A stretch of DNA of 64,000 nt from JAXMAO01 sp046350375 (GCA_046350375.1 JAXMAO010000001.1:1-64000), one strand, 5' to 3'; counted from the first letter of the stretch, positions 17,634-26,207 are shown. Notes: a model not told the origin generated them from the sequence alone. Translations and numbers: made by a program.

Positions 17634-20059
17634 GTCGCTGCGTCTCCCGTCACCGACCAGCCCGCGCTGCGGGCGAACTCCGAGAACCGACCGCGCAACT
17701 CGTCCGGGAATCGGCCCAGGTCGAGCGGCTCCAACGCCGCGTAGCTCGCCGGGTCCCACCGGAATCCGCTCGCCCGTGCCCGTTCCTGGGCCAGCGCCGG
17801 ATTGGGAACGCCGGCGGAGGTGTTCGATCTGTCCACCTCGCCTTCGAACACGACCTCGTCTGCGCAGTCGCAGTTGAAGTGCAGGGGCGGATATCGATCG
17901 GTGTCTGACAGCGCGTAGATGCGCCCCGCTTCCGGCCGACAGATCGGGCACGAGTCGCCGAATGTGACGAAGCGCCAGTGTGTGATTGCGGCCTCGCGGT
18001 ACTGCTGATAGCGCCCGGCGCTGTTGGCCATCGCCAGGTTCTGGTAGTGCACGAGCGTGGAGTGCCAGGCGCTCTGGCCAGTCCACCCGTCGCGCTCGCC
18101 CATGACCGGCAGGACGCGCTGCCGGAAATCGCGGACCGTCTCGCCCGCCTCGATCGACGCCAAGAGCTCGCGATGGACCAGCGCCAGCAGGTCCATGTCC
18201 CACACGCCGGCGACGCGGAATGCCCGCGACCGCGCCACGCGATCCAGGGACTCGAACTCGAGCGGCGTCAGGTGCAACCGCACGCGCAGCGCCGCGATCG
18301 CCTCGGTGAACGGCAGCCGTGCGAAATCGATCGCCGCGTCGGCGTGCACGCGAATCTCGGCCGATGCGGCGGTTCGATGCGAGCGGCGCGCCACAATCCG
18401 CTCGCGGCCGGTCTCGCGCCCCGCCAGGTTGCCCGCCAGGAGGAATTGCCGCTGCAACTCGACCATGTCGTCGCGACTGGAATCGTCGAACGCCCCGATC
18501 AGCGCCGCCGTCGCCGCATGAGCCGTCTCGGCCCCATCCATCCGCCGCCGCACGTCCGCCAGCAGTCGCTCCGTGTGGGCCTGCGAGGCCAGCGTCGCCG
18601 CCGCCACCCAGGGCAGCAGCCGCGCCATCGGCGACCGGCCGCCGGCGATGCGGCGCATCGCCCGCACCGCCGCGCCGCGCCGTCGCTCGCGCTGCGCCGC
18701 CATCTGTGCGTCATTCAGTGTGTCAGCCGGCGGCGGTACGCCGAACGGATCGGCCGGCATCGTGCGGCCCGGAATCGGCGACTCCGGGTCGGCCTCCGCG
18801 ACCAGCGGCACCCCCAGCGTCTCGGATGCCCAGCGCTGCGGGATCTGGAGGCCGAGATCATTCACTGCGATAGACAGGACGCTCGCGACGACCTGGTCAT
18901 CCCGCGGCTCTTCGATCACCCGCCGGAAATAGGGCGTCGCGATTGCCGCCGCCTCGTCACCGAATCGATAGCGGACCAGCGGCACGAGCAGCTGCTCGCG
19001 GATCGTGGCGGCCTCGGCCGCGATGTCGTCGTCGCGGATGTCCTCGCGGACCTGGTCGTGCACCTGGGCCGCGGCATTGGCCCCGCCGGTCTCGCCGACC
19101 TGTGTCGTGAGCGTCTGGCCCAGCCAGACCTTTGCATAGGCGGCGTCGAAGTAGGCCAGCACCCGCTCATGCGGCCATGCGCCCGGATTGGCGGGCTCGT
19201 GGTATTCGAGCTCGACGCCGCGTGGGAACATGCCGCCGCGCGCCACGCCCAGCGTGGTCATCATCTTTTGAATTTCCGCCCGCGTCGCCGCGTCAGTGGC
19301 TGAGTCATACAGCACGGTGGTCGTCGGCAGACCGAAGATCTCGACGCCGAGTTGCCAGGCCGCGATCGTCTTTCGCTTGCACATGGCGGCCACGAGGCAT
19401 GCCCGCAACAGCCCGCCGCGGAAGTGTCCGCCGCCGATCGGCTCCGGTGCATGCACGATCCACTTGCCCCCCGGCGACTCGTCGATCAGTTCGCCGCGCC
19501 AGTCACCCAGTCGCAGGCTGATCCGCAATCGCCACGGCTCGATCGGATCGGCGTGCAGCGCCGTCTGCGGTACCGGCCACAGCGCCACCGGCCGCTGTTC
19601 GCCCCCCGCGCGCCCCCACTCGACCTCGACCACCATCACGCCGCGACCCACCGCATCCACCAGGTGCCGCAGCGCCGCATCGACGCCAGCCACCCGCGCC
19701 AGCGTCTCTCGGCAGTAGTCCGCGACGCGCGTCGCGAGCGCCTCATCCGCCGCGCCGGACTGCCCCTGCTGCGCCGCCGAGACGATCTCCCACGGCAGAC
19801 GCGTCACCGCGATCCGCCGCGTCCGCTGTGCGCTGCGGAGGTCGAGATCGTGTTCGAGCAACTGATCGAACACGGCCGACTGCGCAGACGGGTCACCCGA
19901 TGTCGCCGCTGCCAGGATGGCCCGCACCCGCGCCGGCGTCAGGTCGGTGTGATAGGCGCCGAGCATGTCCTCCGGGCGCGGCAGGCTGACGCGCCCTGTC
20001 TCCGGCGGGCTGACTCGCCCGCGGACGGCATTCACAACTCGGCGCAGCCCCGCGAGCAT
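17630..20059 (-). CDS. Portal (gp29/DUF935) fused to gpF-like minor head protein
   Basis: An 809-aa protein carrying two normally separate Mu head proteins. Residues about 20-440 match the gp29 portal family: DLTPARVRAILAAATSGDPS, HDLDLRSAQRTRRIAV, LVAAMCKRKTIAAWQLGVEI, TLTTQVGETGG. Residues about 560-745 match the Mu F-like minor head family: WHSTLVHYQNLAMANSAGRY, then WRFVTFGDSCPICRPEAG and PPLHFNCDCADEVVF with its Cys/His cluster. The linker around 470-540 is Arg/Ala rich. The frame is open throughout with no internal stop. Portal sits at the unique vertex, and gpF is injected or binds scaffold, so the fusion physically ties them. Confidence 0.87.
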   Translation of the reverse strand: MLAGLRRVVNAVRGRVSPPETGRVSLPRPEDMLGAYHTDLTPARVRAILAAATSGDPSAQSAVFDQLLEHDLDLRSAQRTRRIAVTRLPWEIVSAAQQGQSGAADEALATRVADYCRETLARVAGVDAALRHLVDAVGRGVMVVEVEWGRAGGEQRPVALWPVPQTALHADPIEPWRLRISLRLGDWRGELIDESPGGKWIVHAPEPIGGGHFRGGLLRACLVAAMCKRKTIAAWQLGVEIFGLPTTTVLYDSATDAATRAEIQKMMTTLGVARGGMFPRGVELEYHEPANPGAWPHERVLAYFDAAYAKVWLGQTLTTQVGETGGANAAAQVHDQVREDIRDDDIAAEAATIREQLLVPLVRYRFGDEAAAIATPYFRRVIEEPRDDQVVASVLSIAVNDLGLQIPQRWASETLGVPLVAEADPESPIPGRTMPADPFGVPPPADTLNDAQMAAQRERRRGAAVRAMRRIAGGRSPMARLLPWVAAATLASQAHTERLLADVRRRMDGAETAHAATAALIGAFDDSSRDDMVELQRQFLLAGNLAGRETGRERIVARRSHRTAASAEIRVHADAAIDFARLPFTEAIAALRVRLHLTPLEFESLDRVARSRAFRVAGVWDMDLLALVHRELLASIEAGETVRDFRQRVLPVMGERDGWTGQSAWHSTLVHYQNLAMANSAGRYQQYREAAITHWRFVTFGDSCPICRPEAGRIYALSDTDRYPPLHFNCDCADEVVFEGEVDRSNTSAGVPNPALAQERARASGFRWDPASYAALEPLDLGRFPDELRGRFSEFARSAGWSVTGDAAT

Positions 20060-21444
20060 CAGCCGTACACCTCGATCGCCACCGGACAGACCCAGGCGCC
20101 TGACCAGTCGATCGGCGGCGCGCTGGTCGCGGCCCGCACGCCCAGGGCGGCTGCCCAGAATCGATCCGCGTGGCCGTTCACACCGCGATCGGCCGCGTAG
20201 CGCACGCCGCCGCCCGGCAGCACCTGCCGCTCGATCGAGTGCCAGTCGTTGCGGATCGTGACGTCCACTGGAATCCGCACCGTGCGATCCTCGACCTTGA
20301 CCCGCAGGGCCCCGGCCATGTCAGCCTTGGACTCAATGCCGAACGTCACCGGCTCGACGCGATGTCCGTGTTTCGCGACCAGCTCCTCCGCCAGCTGCGT
20401 CCCGAGACCGGTCTGGTCGACGCAGCAGCGCCGCACGTTGCGACGCGCCACGATCACATCGATCATCTGCCGCTGCGCCGCGAATGGCGCCTTGGCCATC
20501 TCGACCACGCCGCGCGTCACCAGCAGCCCAGTCCCATGCGGACGGCCCCATATCCAGATCACCGTCAGGTCGCGGTGGCGGCCGACGTCGACGCCGACGT
20601 AGAGCGCCTCATCGCCCAGCGCCGCCGCGCGGTCGTCATCCCAGCCCGTGTCCAACTGCGCATCCTCGCAGCCGGCGATCTGCTCGAACGTCAGGAAGGC
20701 CGTCGCCTCGTCCTGGAACTCGCACAGGAACTCCTGCGCGAATGCGTCCGGGTCATCCATCCCCGCTCGCAACGTCTCAATGTCGACCTCCAGGCCGTCG
20801 CGCTGCGCATCCTCGATCGTCACTCTGGACCGCGCGAAAACGTCGTTCGAGGCGAGCTTGTAGAACAGGTTCTTGCGGCCCTTGGGGGTGGAGCAGATGT
20901 CGATCTCGCCGCCGCCGCGCATCGCCACCGGATAGATGGCCGACCATATCTCACGGTCGTCCCGATGCATCGCGAACTCGTCCAGGAGCAGGTCGCCGGT
21001 GTAGCCGCGGGCGGTCTCTGGATTGGCCGGCAGAGCGATAATGCGAAAGTCGAAGGCGCCGCTCCGGTGCCGCACGCGCGTCTCCAGCTTTCCGAACGTG
21101 GTCCCATCGAACTCCGAATCGGGGTAATCCTCGATCGTGCCGTCGACGGCACTGCGGATCGACGCGAGATGCAGCCGCACCTTGGCCATCAGTTCGCGGC
21201 TCTGCCGCTCTCCGGCCGACAGCAGAATCTGGTTGCGATTGCGGCGCATCCCGCGAATCACGCGCCGCAGCGCGAACGCGAAACTCTTTCCAGTCTGGCG
21301 CGACCAGTTGTTCCAGGTGAACCGCGCATTGCACTCGATGGCGCGACGCTGATAGGGCAGCAGCGTCACCAGCGCTGCCGCACCGGCATCGGCCGGCCTC
21401 GCGCGCTTCGCGCCGCCCCGTCGTTGTCGCTCAGCCACCATCAC
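20059..21444 (-). CDS. Large terminase subunit (Mu gp28-like)
   Basis: 461 aa. The ATPase has a Walker A variant WSRQTGKS at residues 47-54 and Walker B LLLDEF at 152-157 (D155, E156). The RNase-H-like nuclease domain follows, with GVDVGRHRDLTVIW, CVDQTGLG and a late HADRFWAAALG supplying metal-binding acids. It motors DNA into the prohead and cuts it by the headful. It overlaps the small-subunit-like gene by 4 bp and touches the portal gene. Confidence 0.92.
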   Translation of the reverse strand: MMVAERQRRGGAKRARPADAGAAALVTLLPYQRRAIECNARFTWNNWSRQTGKSFAFALRRVIRGMRRNRNQILLSAGERQSRELMAKVRLHLASIRSAVDGTIEDYPDSEFDGTTFGKLETRVRHRSGAFDFRIIALPANPETARGYTGDLLLDEFAMHRDDREIWSAIYPVAMRGGGEIDICSTPKGRKNLFYKLASNDVFARSRVTIEDAQRDGLEVDIETLRAGMDDPDAFAQEFLCEFQDEATAFLTFEQIAGCEDAQLDTGWDDDRAAALGDEALYVGVDVGRHRDLTVIWIWGRPHGTGLLVTRGVVEMAKAPFAAQRQMIDVIVARRNVRRCCVDQTGLGTQLAEELVAKHGHRVEPVTFGIESKADMAGALRVKVEDRTVRIPVDVTIRNDWHSIERQVLPGGGVRYAADRGVNGHADRFWAAALGVRAATSAPPIDWSGAWVCPVAIEVYG

Positions 21445-21968
21445 ACCTTGATCCCGTACAGGTCCTTGATGTAGTCGCGAACCGACTCAGGGATGCCTTT
21501 CTCCGCCGCGACCTGGTCCAGCGCCTTGTCGGCCTCCCGCTTCCGCGCGACCAGCTGCTCCCGCCACTCCGCATGCTTCTCCGCCGCGCGCCGCTCAATC
21601 TCCTCCGAAATCTTCGTCCGCCGATAGTCCGTCACGGCCCGCATCAGCGGCGCATAGTGCGGCAAGAGCTTCGGGTCGCCCGAGTCGAGCACGGTCTGTA
21701 TCTGCGACAGAATGCGCTCGGCGATCACATCGGTATCCGGCCCGCTCATCCGATCTCCCGGCACGGTCCGATCGCCGTCGCGCCGCACCCGCCCGCGCAC
21801 CCGTGCCGCATAGGCGGCGAACGACCGCAGCTTCACGCCCTTGTCGGCCAGGCCGAACTGGCGGTAGATGTCGGTCACCCGGCGACGCGCGTCGGAGCGG
21901 AGCAGCTCGTCCAGCCGCGTCCGCGTCTGCTCGTCGATGCCGCTCAGGATGGACTCGGGACGCGCCAT
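21441..21968 (-). CDS. Mu gp27-like (DUF3486) putative small terminase subunit
   Basis: A 175-aa helical protein. The N-terminal segment ESILSGIDEQTRTRLDELLR, followed by TDIYRQFGLADKGVKLRSFA, is a helix-turn-helix-like module as in the DUF3486/gp27 family, and the C-terminal half is a coiled coil (ISEEIERRAAEKHAEWREQL). In Mu-like genomes this gene precedes the large terminase and is thought to recognise the phage end. Confidence 0.75.
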   Translation of the reverse strand: MARPESILSGIDEQTRTRLDELLRSDARRRVTDIYRQFGLADKGVKLRSFAAYAARVRGRVRRDGDRTVPGDRMSGPDTDVIAERILSQIQTVLDSGDPKLLPHYAPLMRAVTDYRRTKISEEIERRAAEKHAEWREQLVARKREADKALDQVAAEKGIPESVRDYIKDLYGIKV

Positions 21969-22214
21969 TCACGCTATGCTCCGCCGTAACTGATGGAGAT
22001 CGACGTCCGCGGCGTGCAATCGCTCGCGCGCATCCCCCAGCTGCACGTACCAGCGCGCCAGGGCGTCCATGTCTCCATCCAGCACCGTCTCAGCTTTACT
22101 CGACATGAACGGAGACAGTTGCGCCAGCAGCGCCCGCGCCGCCGCGTTCACCCGCGCGATCTCATCGCGGACCCGCGTCTCAGCCCGCACCAGCTCCGTC
22201 GCGGCGATCGACAT
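21969..22214 (-). CDS. Small helical phage protein
   Basis: 81 aa, almost entirely helical (VRAETRVRDEIARVNAAARA, LARWYVQLGDARERLHAADV). It is packed between the gp27-like gene and the coiled-coil membrane protein with single-base junctions. Function unknown. Confidence 0.55.
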   Translation of the reverse strand: MSIAATELVRAETRVRDEIARVNAAARALLAQLSPFMSSKAETVLDGDMDALARWYVQLGDARERLHAADVDLHQLRRSIA

Positions 22215-22561
22215 CAGCGCAATCCTCCGAACATCCGCACCAGCAGCCCGGCCAGGAACGCGGCCAGTGAGACGGCGCCGCTCGCGACCATGACCTTCGC
22301 GGTTAATGCGGCGATCTGCTTGGAAAACTCGGCATGATCCGCGCGGTTCTGATCGACGTGCGCGGTGAATTGAGGCGCCCGCACATAATCGATCCGGATC
22401 GCCTCGATCTTCTCGGCGTGCTCGCGGCGGCCGGCGAACAGCGCCGTGATCTCGTCACGCGCCCGGCTGGCCGCGGCGTTATGCAGCGCGATCACGCTGT
22501 CCACTTTGCCCTCAAGTCTCGCGAGGTCTGCCCGCATCTCATTCAGCTGGTCGTCCGTCAT
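22214..22561 (-). CDS. Coiled-coil membrane protein, XhlA-like
   Basis: 115 aa. Residues 5-85 form a coiled coil (MRADLARLEGKVDSVIALHN, DHAEFSKQIAALTAKVMV) and residues 92-112 a single transmembrane helix (VSLAAFLAGLLVRMF) at the C-terminus. This architecture matches XhlA-type proteins, which act with holins or as spanin-like factors. Located in the lysis-like block. The assignment is by architecture only. Confidence 0.55.
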   Translation of the reverse strand: MTDDQLNEMRADLARLEGKVDSVIALHNAAASRARDEITALFAGRREHAEKIEAIRIDYVRAPQFTAHVDQNRADHAEFSKQIAALTAKVMVASGAVSLAAFLAGLLVRMFGGLR

Positions 22562-22563
22562 GA

Positions 22564-22971
22564 CTACCTCTGCGCCCAGGCGGTGCGCGGTCCGTCCTGG
22601 GCGAACAGTCGCCGCTGGCCATCGGCGTTGACGCCCTGTCTCGCCTCCAGCCGGTCGGCGCAGTCGTCGTAGCGCCGCGCCCGGCCGTGGATGGCCTTCG
22701 CACGATCATGGAGCTTCTCGGCGTATTCGCGAATAGCAGACGGGTCGCTCTCGATGTAGCGCCCCAGCTCGCCCGCCAGGATGGCCACGTCCTCGGCGAG
22801 CAGCTCGACGACACGATCGATCACGTCGCGCTGCGGCACGTTCGCCCGCGCCGCCGCCTCGTGGTCCGGCAAGGCGTTGAGCGCCGAGTACGCGCCGGCC
22901 GCGCGATAGACCTCGTGCAGCCGCCGCGCCTCCGGCGAAATAACCCCGATTGTGCCCGTCAGTGCCGCCAT
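22564..22971 (-). CDS. Phage hypothetical protein, lysis/terminase-proximal
   Basis: 135 aa from the ATG at 22971 (MAALTGTIGVISPEARRLHE). Helix-rich, with a long charged helix IREYAEKLHDRAKAIHGRAR and an acidic hydrophobic helix DVAILAGELGRYIE. It ends three bases before the XhlA-like start, so the two are probably coupled. No family recognised. Confidence 0.5.
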   Translation of the reverse strand: MAALTGTIGVISPEARRLHEVYRAAGAYSALNALPDHEAAARANVPQRDVIDRVVELLAEDVAILAGELGRYIESDPSAIREYAEKLHDRAKAIHGRARRYDDCADRLEARQGVNADGQRRLFAQDGPRTAWAQR

Positions 22972-23019
22972 CCCTGGCCGCCCTCGTTCACCCAGCCGGC
23001 GTCCATGCCGGCGCCACAT

Positions 23020-23229
23020 TCAGCCGCAGAATTCATGCATCTTCCGCGCTGCCGATTGCGCGACCCAGGCCGCGAATCGCTGCCCCAGCTGCGTCAACTC
23101 GCCGTTATGATGCAACAGTCCGAGCGATTGGAGATCGGCCGCATGACGCTGCGCCACGGCGTCGTTGCCCGGCCGCGTGCCGCCCCAGATCGCCAGCAGA
23201 TAGGCCAGCGTCATCGGCTCGATCGTCAT
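23020..23229 (-). CDS. Small phage protein
   Basis: 69 aa (MTIEPMTLAYLLAIWGGTRP). The middle section HAADLQSLGLLHHNGELTQL reads like a short winged-helix or ArsR-type wing, a common design in small phage regulators, but it is too short for a firm statement. It overlaps the upstream gene by 4 bp. Confidence 0.5.
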   Translation of the reverse strand: MTIEPMTLAYLLAIWGGTRPGNDAVAQRHAADLQSLGLLHHNGELTQLGQRFAAWVAQSAARKMHEFCG

Positions 23230-23486
23230 CGCACGCCACTCCGCAGGGCGGGCAGCCAGCGCAGCGTGAGATACGTTCCGCCCAGCATGCCGGGTCCGAA
23301 TTCCGCCAGGCAGCCGCGTTCCGCCGCGCGGCGTCGCCAGTCACCCTGATCCACCGTTGCCAGGTCCACGCCGTAATACTCCGACGACTTCGTCACCGGC
23401 GGCCCTTTCGCGTTCTGTGCCGCAGCCAGGTGCGCCGCCAACTGCCGCAACGGGTCGCGCGCCGTGATCGGGCTGATCGCGCTCAT
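23226..23486 (-). CDS. Small phage protein
   Basis: 86 aa (MSAISPITARDPLRQLAAHL), with a helical first half and a DLATVDQGDWRRRAAERGCL stretch. It overlaps both neighbours by 4 bp. Nothing in the sequence identifies a role. Confidence 0.5.
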   Translation of the reverse strand: MSAISPITARDPLRQLAAHLAAAQNAKGPPVTKSSEYYGVDLATVDQGDWRRRAAERGCLAEFGPGMLGGTYLTLRWLPALRSGVR

Positions 23487-23791
23487 TCCGGCAACCCGAC
23501 CTCGCGCCGCGCCGCCGCCAGCTTGCGATTCAGGGCCCGGCGCTCACGCAGCAGCTCGGCCACCTCGATCCGCGCCCAGCTTTGTCGCGCCAGCACCGCC
23601 TCGTTCGGGCCGCCATCGCGTTCGATCGCATCCATCACGGCATTGCGAGCGTGGCGCTGCTCCTCGCGCGCCGCTTCAATCCACCGATCGAGCGCCGCCA
23701 GCGTCGCGCACAGCCGCCGGATGCGACTCGGCCAGTGCCGCCGCGGTGATGCCGCCCCGGTCTCGCTCGTCGCGCGCCCATGCCGACTCAT
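23483..23791 (-). CDS. Small basic helical phage protein
   Basis: 102 aa from the ATG at 23791, which overlaps the upstream stop (ATGA) and is preferred over a longer frame. The protein is strongly basic with long helices (LAALDRWIEAAREEQRHARN, WARIEVAELLRERRALNRKL). Possibly nucleic-acid binding; this is only a compositional argument. Confidence 0.5.
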   Translation of the reverse strand: MSRHGRATSETGAASPRRHWPSRIRRLCATLAALDRWIEAAREEQRHARNAVMDAIERDGGPNEAVLARQSWARIEVAELLRERRALNRKLAAARREVGLPE

Positions 23792-24000
23792 GCGTTCGCT
23801 CCCGCCGCCGACTGAAACATGGGACAGTTCTCGCCGGCAAGGACCTCCATCGGTTCGGCCACGATCGACGCCGGAAGCGCGTGTGAAGGCCGGTTCGCGA
23901 AAAACTCGCAGGCCAGCGCACATGAGCCGAACGACTCCGTCGCCTGCCGCCGCCAGTGCTCGCAATGCCCGCAACATGGCTCAGTCCGCAGCCGCGCCAC
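23788..24000 (-). CDS. Small cysteine-rich phage protein
   Basis: 70 aa with CCGHCEHWRR and CALACEFF, giving five N-terminal cysteines plus one near the end (GENCPMFQ). The spacing C-x2-C...C-x3-C could bind zinc. The family of short proteins with a 'C..C.hw......fG.C' pattern occurs in many phages without known function. Confidence 0.55.
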   Translation of the reverse strand: MARLRTEPCCGHCEHWRRQATESFGSCALACEFFANRPSHALPASIVAEPMEVLAGENCPMFQSAAGANA

Positions 24001-24003
24001 GAG

Positions 24004-24189
24004 TCACCGTTTCAAGGCCGAGCGGAACGCCGCGGCAAACGCGCCCACGCCCGCCGCCACCGCGATCGTGATCGCCGCCCAGTGATCCGCGGTGTTGACC
24101 TGCGCCGCGCTCATGGCCGCGGCCGCCAGCGCGCCCAGCGCCGCGCCGCCCGCCGTCCAGACCGCCGTGCTCTTCAGCCACTCCGGCAT
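24004..24189 (-). CDS. Small membrane protein, putative holin
   Basis: 61 aa with two hydrophobic segments, AVWTAGGAALGALAAAAM and ITIAVAAGVGAFAAAF, separated by a short polar turn, and a basic C-terminus (RSALKR). This size and topology fit a class II holin. It neighbours a lipoprotein and is near an XhlA-like protein. No endolysin is recognised beside it, which weakens the assignment. Confidence 0.55.
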   Translation of the reverse strand: MPEWLKSTAVWTAGGAALGALAAAAMSAAQVNTADHWAAITIAVAAGVGAFAAAFRSALKR

Positions 24190-24192
24190 GAC

Positions 24193-24672
24193 TCATCCTC
24201 CCGCCGGCCGGCTCGTCGCCGTCCCGGCCATTGCCTGACCGATCCGCGCCGCTGCCCAGTTTTCGACGGCGTTCAAAGGCCCCTCGAACTGCCGTTGAGC
24301 GCCCTTCGCCAGCAGCGCCAGCATCCCCTGCTGACCGGCGATGTAGGCGTCGACCGTCGCGTAGTGCGTCGCCCGTGCGAGCACCTCCTGCCGGCACCAA
24401 AAGTCGAACAGGTCGCGATCATTCCACGCCTCGTTCAGGATCGCCGCCCGCTCCGCCGGCGTGGTCGCCGCATTCAATCGCGCCAGTGTGTCGCGATAGG
24501 CCAGCACCAGCAGCGAGTGGTGTTGCCGCTCGACCACCGCCGCCCGCACCGCGTCGCACCGCGCGCTGGCGTCGGCCGCCATGCGATTCGATGGCGCCGT
24601 GCAGGCCGGCAGCCAGCCGGCCGCGATCGTGATCGCCAGTCCGCTGATGATTCCGCGCATCCGTGCATCCAT
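24193..24672 (-). CDS. Phage lipoprotein
   Basis: 159 aa with a signal peptide ISGLAITIAAGWLPAC ending in a lipobox cysteine near residue 24, so it is probably lipid-anchored to a membrane. The mature part is helical with RDTLARLNAATTPAERAAIL and a Trp-rich NDRDLFDFWC. The start at 24672 has GGGAGG 6-7 bases upstream. Together with the holin-like gene it may be part of a lysis cassette (outer-membrane spanin or similar), but a lysogeny or exclusion role is equally open. Confidence 0.6.
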   Translation of the reverse strand: MDARMRGIISGLAITIAAGWLPACTAPSNRMAADASARCDAVRAAVVERQHHSLLVLAYRDTLARLNAATTPAERAAILNEAWNDRDLFDFWCRQEVLARATHYATVDAYIAGQQGMLALLAKGAQRQFEGPLNAVENWAAARIGQAMAGTATSRPAGG

Positions 24673-24697
24673 GACTCGCCTCCCGCGCTGCCGCGCC

Positions 24698-25012
24698 TCA
24701 GATGACGCCCAGGAGCGCCAACGCCTGGATGGCCGCGACGACGCCGTCGATCCACTTCTCGGCCGCGATCGCCTCGCTCATCGCCTGGCCGCGTTCCCGC
24801 AGCTCGTCCGGCGTGATCCACCCGCCCGCCGGCGACGTGCGATCGTGGCCGGCCGCGGCGTAATCGACGCCGCCGGGCGGCGCGGCGGAGGCCGCGATCC
24901 GCGACTGTTCGGCGCCAATCGCGTCCAGCACCGTGCGCGTCGCGTGCACGAGCGCCTTGGCCGTCTCGGGCGTGACTCGCGCGAGTAACTGTCGGATTGT
25001 CTCGGTCGCCAT
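24698..25012 (-). CDS. Small phage protein with hydrophobic C-terminus
   Basis: 104 aa from the ATG at 25012 (MATETIRQLLARVTPETAKA), with a GGGAGG site upstream. The end KWIDGVVAAIQALALLGVI is hydrophobic and could insert in a membrane. Function unknown. Confidence 0.5.
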   Translation of the reverse strand: MATETIRQLLARVTPETAKALVHATRTVLDAIGAEQSRIAASAAPPGGVDYAAAGHDRTSPAGGWITPDELRERGQAMSEAIAAEKWIDGVVAAIQALALLGVI

Positions 25013-25045
25013 GTCCGGGCCTCCCTGCCCGCGCGCCATCGCGCG

Positions 25046-25264
25046 CTACAGCTGAGCGTTCGCCTGGTCGACGTCCACCTGAACCTGCGAAATGCCGTCG
25101 CTGCGGTCCGGGTCATCCTTGGGCAGGAACGCGAACGCCAGATGCTGGACCGCCGCCAGGAAGTGATCCGGGACGGTGCCGTCGGCGCCGCCGGCGATCC
25201 GGCCAGTGCCGCTCATGTGCGATGTGCCGTCCGGGCTGAAGATCTTGATTTCGTAGGTATGCAT
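25046..25264 (-). CDS. First gene of the leftward late run, small protein
   Basis: 72 aa (MHTYEIKIFSPDGTSHMSG), short beta-rich protein with an acidic end DISQV-like strand (GISQVQVDVDQANAQL). A strong AAAGGAG site precedes the ATG. It is the most upstream gene in the continuous leftward block, so a late promoter should lie in the ~400 bp upstream or further at 26.2 kb. Confidence 0.55.
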   Translation of the reverse strand: MHTYEIKIFSPDGTSHMSGTGRIAGGADGTVPDHFLAAVQHLAFAFLPKDDPDRSDGISQVQVDVDQANAQL

Positions 25265-25676
25265 CGCGACTCCTTTCGCGTTTTCGGTCGCACTGTTCAG
25301 CAGGCCCGATCCGTCGGGTCCGCGTATCGATCAACAGTGGTCCGGCGACCCGCGCCCACACGCGGGCCTTCGCAAGCGGTCGGCCCGCGCTGCCGGACTG
25401 CTCTTCGGTGCGTCCACCGGCCGCGCCATCGAGCCGCCGCGGCCGTGATCGTCCGCTGCGGGCAGTGGGTGCGCGGCTGCGCCGTCTCCGTCACAACAGT
25501 TCTGTCGCGCGGCGCTGGCCGCGCGGGAATACACCGGGCCTGCCGGCCGTGCACGACCGCCAGGCCCTCGCGTCAACACAAGTGATTCCTGTGGCGTCGG
25601 CCGCCGGATTGCCTCCGCGCCGCACGGCGGCGAGAATCGAGAGACGAACAAACCCGATTCAGACGGAGGCAATCCG
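25265..25676. other. 412-bp region without a convincing gene, start of the late operon
   Basis: No frame here has a credible start or composition. It contains a small hairpin CCCGA-TCCG-TCGGG (25305-25318). I did not find a consensus promoter for the leftward late genes; an activator-dependent late promoter, as in Mu, would not need one. Confidence 0.4.
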
Positions 25677-25892
25677 ATGGCCGATGATTTTGCCACGCTC
25701 ATTTCCCGCCCCCCGACGCTCGATGAGCGGACGATGGCCCTGTGGCTGGCGGCGATGGCTGCCGGGCAGCCGAGCCAGAATCTGAATGCCGATCTTCGCG
25801 ACAAGGACCTGCTGGCATGGGCGGCGCGGATTCGGCTGCTTGCCGATTCGCTGCTTGGCGAAGCGGGTCCGAGTACTGCGGGTCAAGCATGA
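25677..25892 (+). CDS. Small rightward gene in the control region
   Basis: 71 aa (MADDFATLISRPPTLDERTM), helix-rich, with ALWLAAMAAGQPSQNLNADL and LLAWAARIRLLADSLLG. It has a clear GGAGG site 8 bases before the ATG and strong third-position GC, so it looks translated. It is antisense to the end of the gene on the other strand (25699-26169). No family known; location between repressor and late operon suggests a regulatory or growth-control role. Confidence 0.55.
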   Translation: MADDFATLISRPPTLDERTMALWLAAMAAGQPSQNLNADLRDKDLLAWAARIRLLADSLLGEAGPSTAGQA

Positions 25893-26169
25893 TCCCGCAG
25901 CGCTGCGCCGCGATGAAGAGCAGATGACCACGGATGCAATTGGCTGTCGGCCCGCCGATCTTGCCGGCGAGCTTGCACAGATCGTATTCGCGGCGGGTCA
26001 GGCAGGCATTCGGCGGAAGCTGGTCGACCGGCCTCGCGGCCAGTGCGCGGACGATGACGTGCTCAGGGTCGCGGCAAGCCGGGGGTTGATTCGCGCGCGG
26101 AGCATCGGTCGAGCGAGGTTTTCGGCCATGAGCCCGGCCATCCTTGGCCTGGGGCGGGCGATGCGGCAT
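25699..26169 (-). CDS. Leftward control-region protein downstream of a consensus promoter
   Basis: 156 aa. The middle (HVIVRALAARPVDQLPPNAC, LTRREYDLCKLAGKIGGPTA) is protein-like with good codon use, and the C-terminal 50 residues are low-complexity and antisense to the small rightward gene. The ATG at 26169 lies about 30 bp after a near-perfect sigma-70 promoter read in the same direction. It could be the activator that turns on the late genes below it, by position only. Either this gene or its antisense partner may be spurious. Confidence 0.4.
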   Translation of the reverse strand: MPHRPPQAKDGRAHGRKPRSTDAPRANQPPACRDPEHVIVRALAARPVDQLPPNACLTRREYDLCKLAGKIGGPTANCIRGHLLFIAAQRCGIMLDPQYSDPLRQAANRQAAESAPPMPAGPCREDRHSDSGSAARQPSPPATGPSSAHRASGGGK

Positions 26170-26184
26170 CGGTAAGGCCCCGAT

Positions 26185-26201
26185 GCCGGACTGGAATGGT
26201 C
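26185..26201 (+). repeat. 17-bp control-region repeat, copy 1
   Basis: GCCGGACTGGAATGGTC, identical to 28244-28260. Both copies lie in intergenic control DNA of the prophage, one next to the leftward consensus promoter, the other downstream of the early promoter. Candidate operator. Confidence 0.6.
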
Positions 26202-26207
26202 GCGGGC

